Shown one piece after another: positions 62,520 through 64,000 of a stretch of 64,000 nt of DNA. How positions within the stretch are numbered: the first letter of the stretch is position 1; the number at the start of each line of letters is the position of its first letter. The notes under the pieces were generated by a model that did not search any database, was not told the origin of the DNA, and was given only the letters and a program-made list of their open reading frames with translations. Origin of the DNA: CAZFBA01 sp964517135 (GTDB taxonomy: Bacteria > Cyanobacteriota > Vampirovibrionia > JBFMGH01); the NCBI GenBank assembly GCA_964517135.1, contig CAZFBA010000007.1, forward strand, positions 1 to 64,000, read 5' to 3'. The position numbers were made by a program, and so were the translations under genes.

Positions 62520-63023
62520 ATGATTCAATCAATCAACCATACAACCAGCTCCGCAAGATTTAACCTGCCGGGTAATATGGAAAAACCTGTAATACACTTC
62601 TCTTACCCTGAAGCAGATTCAAATAAAACAAATATTTCTATTCCACCACAAACTTTAGAGGCTTATTATTTACCACAAAAGCCTAAAGTAGCCTTTAATG
62701 GATTTTTTTCTGACAAAAAAGAAATAGGAGCAATCATTGAAACCATCTCACAGGCTAAAAACTCAGGAAATTTAAAAGATTTACATACAATTGATAAAAC
62801 AGAAAAGAATCAGGGCACAGAAATCAACTTTAAAATTGGTCAGGATTCTTATCAACTAGAAGAAGTAAATGTTTTAGAACCAGGTTTAATGGCTATGCCT
62901 GCTGCTATTCATGATAGAAAGACAAGTTTAACCGTTAAAACAGCCGATGGAAATGAAAAAATCTATTTTATCACTCCCAATCAATGGGATCGCTTAATTA
63001 ATATTATTCAAGGCCAACAATAG
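62520..63023 (+). CDS. Hypothetical cytoplasmic protein with FNG motif
   Basis: 167 residues, no family recognised, no signal peptide or membrane helix. The first 60 residues are Asn/Ser/Pro-rich and likely disordered; 'PKVAFNGFFSDKKEIGA' (about 54-70) then leads into a helical and beta-rich part ending 'ITPNQWDRLINIIQGQQ'. The VAFNG piece resembles ISFTG in the GH13-like protein and SFGG in the protein at 23087. It shares its promoter motif with pyk and the exported protein at 150-719. The ATG at 62520 has only a weak GAGAG site. Confidence 0.72.
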   Translation: MIQSINHTTSSARFNLPGNMEKPVIHFSYPEADSNKTNISIPPQTLEAYYLPQKPKVAFNGFFSDKKEIGAIIETISQAKNSGNLKDLHTIDKTEKNQGTEINFKIGQDSYQLEEVNVLEPGLMAMPAAIHDRKTSLTVKTADGNEKIYFITPNQWDRLINIIQGQQ

Positions 63024-63202
63024 CTTATAAAATAGCTTCTTCTAACTTTATGTAACATTAATAATGATTAACCTCCCTGTTTATGACTGGTTTTTGTAGA
63101 ATATTCAGGGTGATAATTATTTTTTTGCCTGCTCTCAAAACTTGAAAGCTCATAATGTTAACCAAAACAAAGATTTGATTGCAGGCTAACAGGCTGACAA
63201 AA

Positions 63203-64000
63203 ATGAAAAAATACTGGAAATACAGGGAAAAGGTCGAATTACCTGATGCATTGGTAGAAGTGTGTGGCTCAAAAACAGTAGCGACACTTCTTGCAAATAG
63301 AGGCATACTGGAGCCTGAAACAGCTGAAGCCTTTTTAAATTTATCTGATGACCAATTTTCTTCTCCTGACGAGTTTGTAGATATGCCTATAGTTGTTAAT
63401 CGCATTGAAACAGCCATAGAAAACCAGGAACCTGTATTGATATGGGGTGACTTTGATGCTGACGGCATCACAGGAACATCTATATTACTGAAAACACTGC
63501 AATATATCGGTGCTAATGTCAGCTATTATATACCTGAAAGAGTTCATGAAGGCCACGGAATCAATACTACCTCATTACTTAAATTGATAAGTACACGTAA
63601 AATTAAACTCGTTATTACTATAGATTGCGGTGTTAGTAACTATAACGAGATTGACCTGGCCAAAAACTTCGGTGTAGAAACAATTATAACTGACCATCAT
63701 GAGCTGCCTGAAGTTTTGCCACCGGCAATAGCTATCATTAATTCTAAAATGCTACAACCTGACTCAAAAATGGCTCAAATTTGTGGCGCAGGTGTTGCAT
63801 ACAAGGTTTCAGAAGCTTTATTGAAACGGTTTAACAAAAATGATCTTCTTGAAGACCTGCTATATCTGGCTGCTATAGGTACCATTGCAGATCTTGTACC
63901 GTTAAAGCATGAAAATCGCCTTATAGCAAAAAAAGGGCTTGATGCCATCAGAGATAAACAACCAGCAGCAATTGTTCAAATTGCTAAGAAAGCAGGAATA
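63203..64000 (+). CDS. recJ: Single-stranded-DNA exonuclease RecJ (3' end beyond window)
   Basis: The first 266 codons are open to the window end. 'LIWGDFDADGITGTSIL' contains the DxDxDG manganese-binding motif, 'LVITIDCGVSN' motif II and 'IITDHHELPE' the DHH motif III, with 'LAAIGTIADLVPL' as motif IV. RecJ degrades single-stranded DNA 5' to 3' in recombination and mismatch repair. The DHHA1 and OB-fold parts should lie outside. The ATG at 63203 follows CAGGCTGACAAAA. Confidence 0.95.
   Translation, partial: MKKYWKYREKVELPDALVEVCGSKTVATLLANRGILEPETAEAFLNLSDDQFSSPDEFVDMPIVVNRIETAIENQEPVLIWGDFDADGITGTSILLKTLQYIGANVSYYIPERVHEGHGINTTSLLKLISTRKIKLVITIDCGVSNYNEIDLAKNFGVETIITDHHELPEVLPPAIAIINSKMLQPDSKMAQICGAGVAYKVSEALLKRFNKNDLLEDLLYLAAIGTIADLVPLKHENRLIAKKGLDAIRDKQPAAIVQIAKKAGI

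Overview
The window is AT-rich (about one third G+C by eye), gene-dense DNA from a Gram-negative bacterium. Signal peptides, two OprB-type outer-membrane porins, a TonB-dependent receptor and type IV pilins show a diderm envelope. Several traits point to the cyanobacterial lineage outside the photosynthetic forms (Vampirovibrionia/'Melainabacteria'-like): ThiE with an N-terminal extension followed directly by ThiS, a VKOR-DsbA fusion, OprB porins without SLH domains, and cytoplasmic proteins with a short FxG motif near the N terminus. This placement is inference; there is no rRNA here to settle it. I found no photosynthesis gene, CRISPR array, intact insertion sequence or prophage.

Layout. 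1-9 kb: an exported protein, an OprB porin, a TPR-metzincin protease, an AmrS-like radical SAM enzyme, a PAS histidine kinase and a MurJ/MviN-like flippase. 9-23 kb: a cobalamin region. A cobalamin riboswitch precedes a TonB receptor, BtuF, CobT, CobS and CobC on the plus strand. A convergent minus operon carries CobU, a zinc alcohol dehydrogenase and a TrpD-like phosphoribosyltransferase. A second OprB porin has a Fur-like box in its promoter. A further minus operon carries an APH-like kinase, CobD, CbiB and the precorrin-2 dehydrogenase. Together these cover scavenging and nucleotide-loop assembly; the corrin-ring genes are not in the window.

23-36 kb: mostly housekeeping genes (ThrB, an M16 protease, PurB, RNase HIII, pyruvate kinase, VKOR-DsbA, adenine deaminase) with an EF-hand, Asn-rich hypothetical. 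36.7-37.5 kb is a genetic scar with hairpin repeats and a ParB-like remnant. 37.5-46 kb: an ECF sigma factor, a triple-zinc-finger anti-sigma and a Spy/CpxP-like protein; a DUF350 cluster; and a Gld-type ABC operon (GldA, GldF, GldG, DUF4340). 46-48.4 kb: a cytoplasmic GH13-like enzyme, followed by a 0.6 kb gap that may encode a structured RNA. 49-58 kb: tRNA-Val and tRNA-Cys, then a long minus-strand cluster of two type IV pilins, two paralogous GT-C-type membrane proteins, a membrane-anchored isochorismatase-like protein, a TPR protein and a membrane protein split by an in-frame TGA. This could be a pilus or envelope glycosylation locus. 58-64 kb: a glycine-zipper protein, a soluble FlhA C-terminal-domain homologue fused to a DUF4177-like domain, ThiE-ThiS, a small hypothetical and the start of RecJ.

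The strongest candidates for something undescribed are the soluble FlhA-C/DUF4177 fusion, the APH-like kinase heading the cobD-cbiB operon, the cobU-ADH-TrpD operon, a 17-base promoter/palindrome motif at three genes, and the pilin/GT-C/hydrolase cluster.
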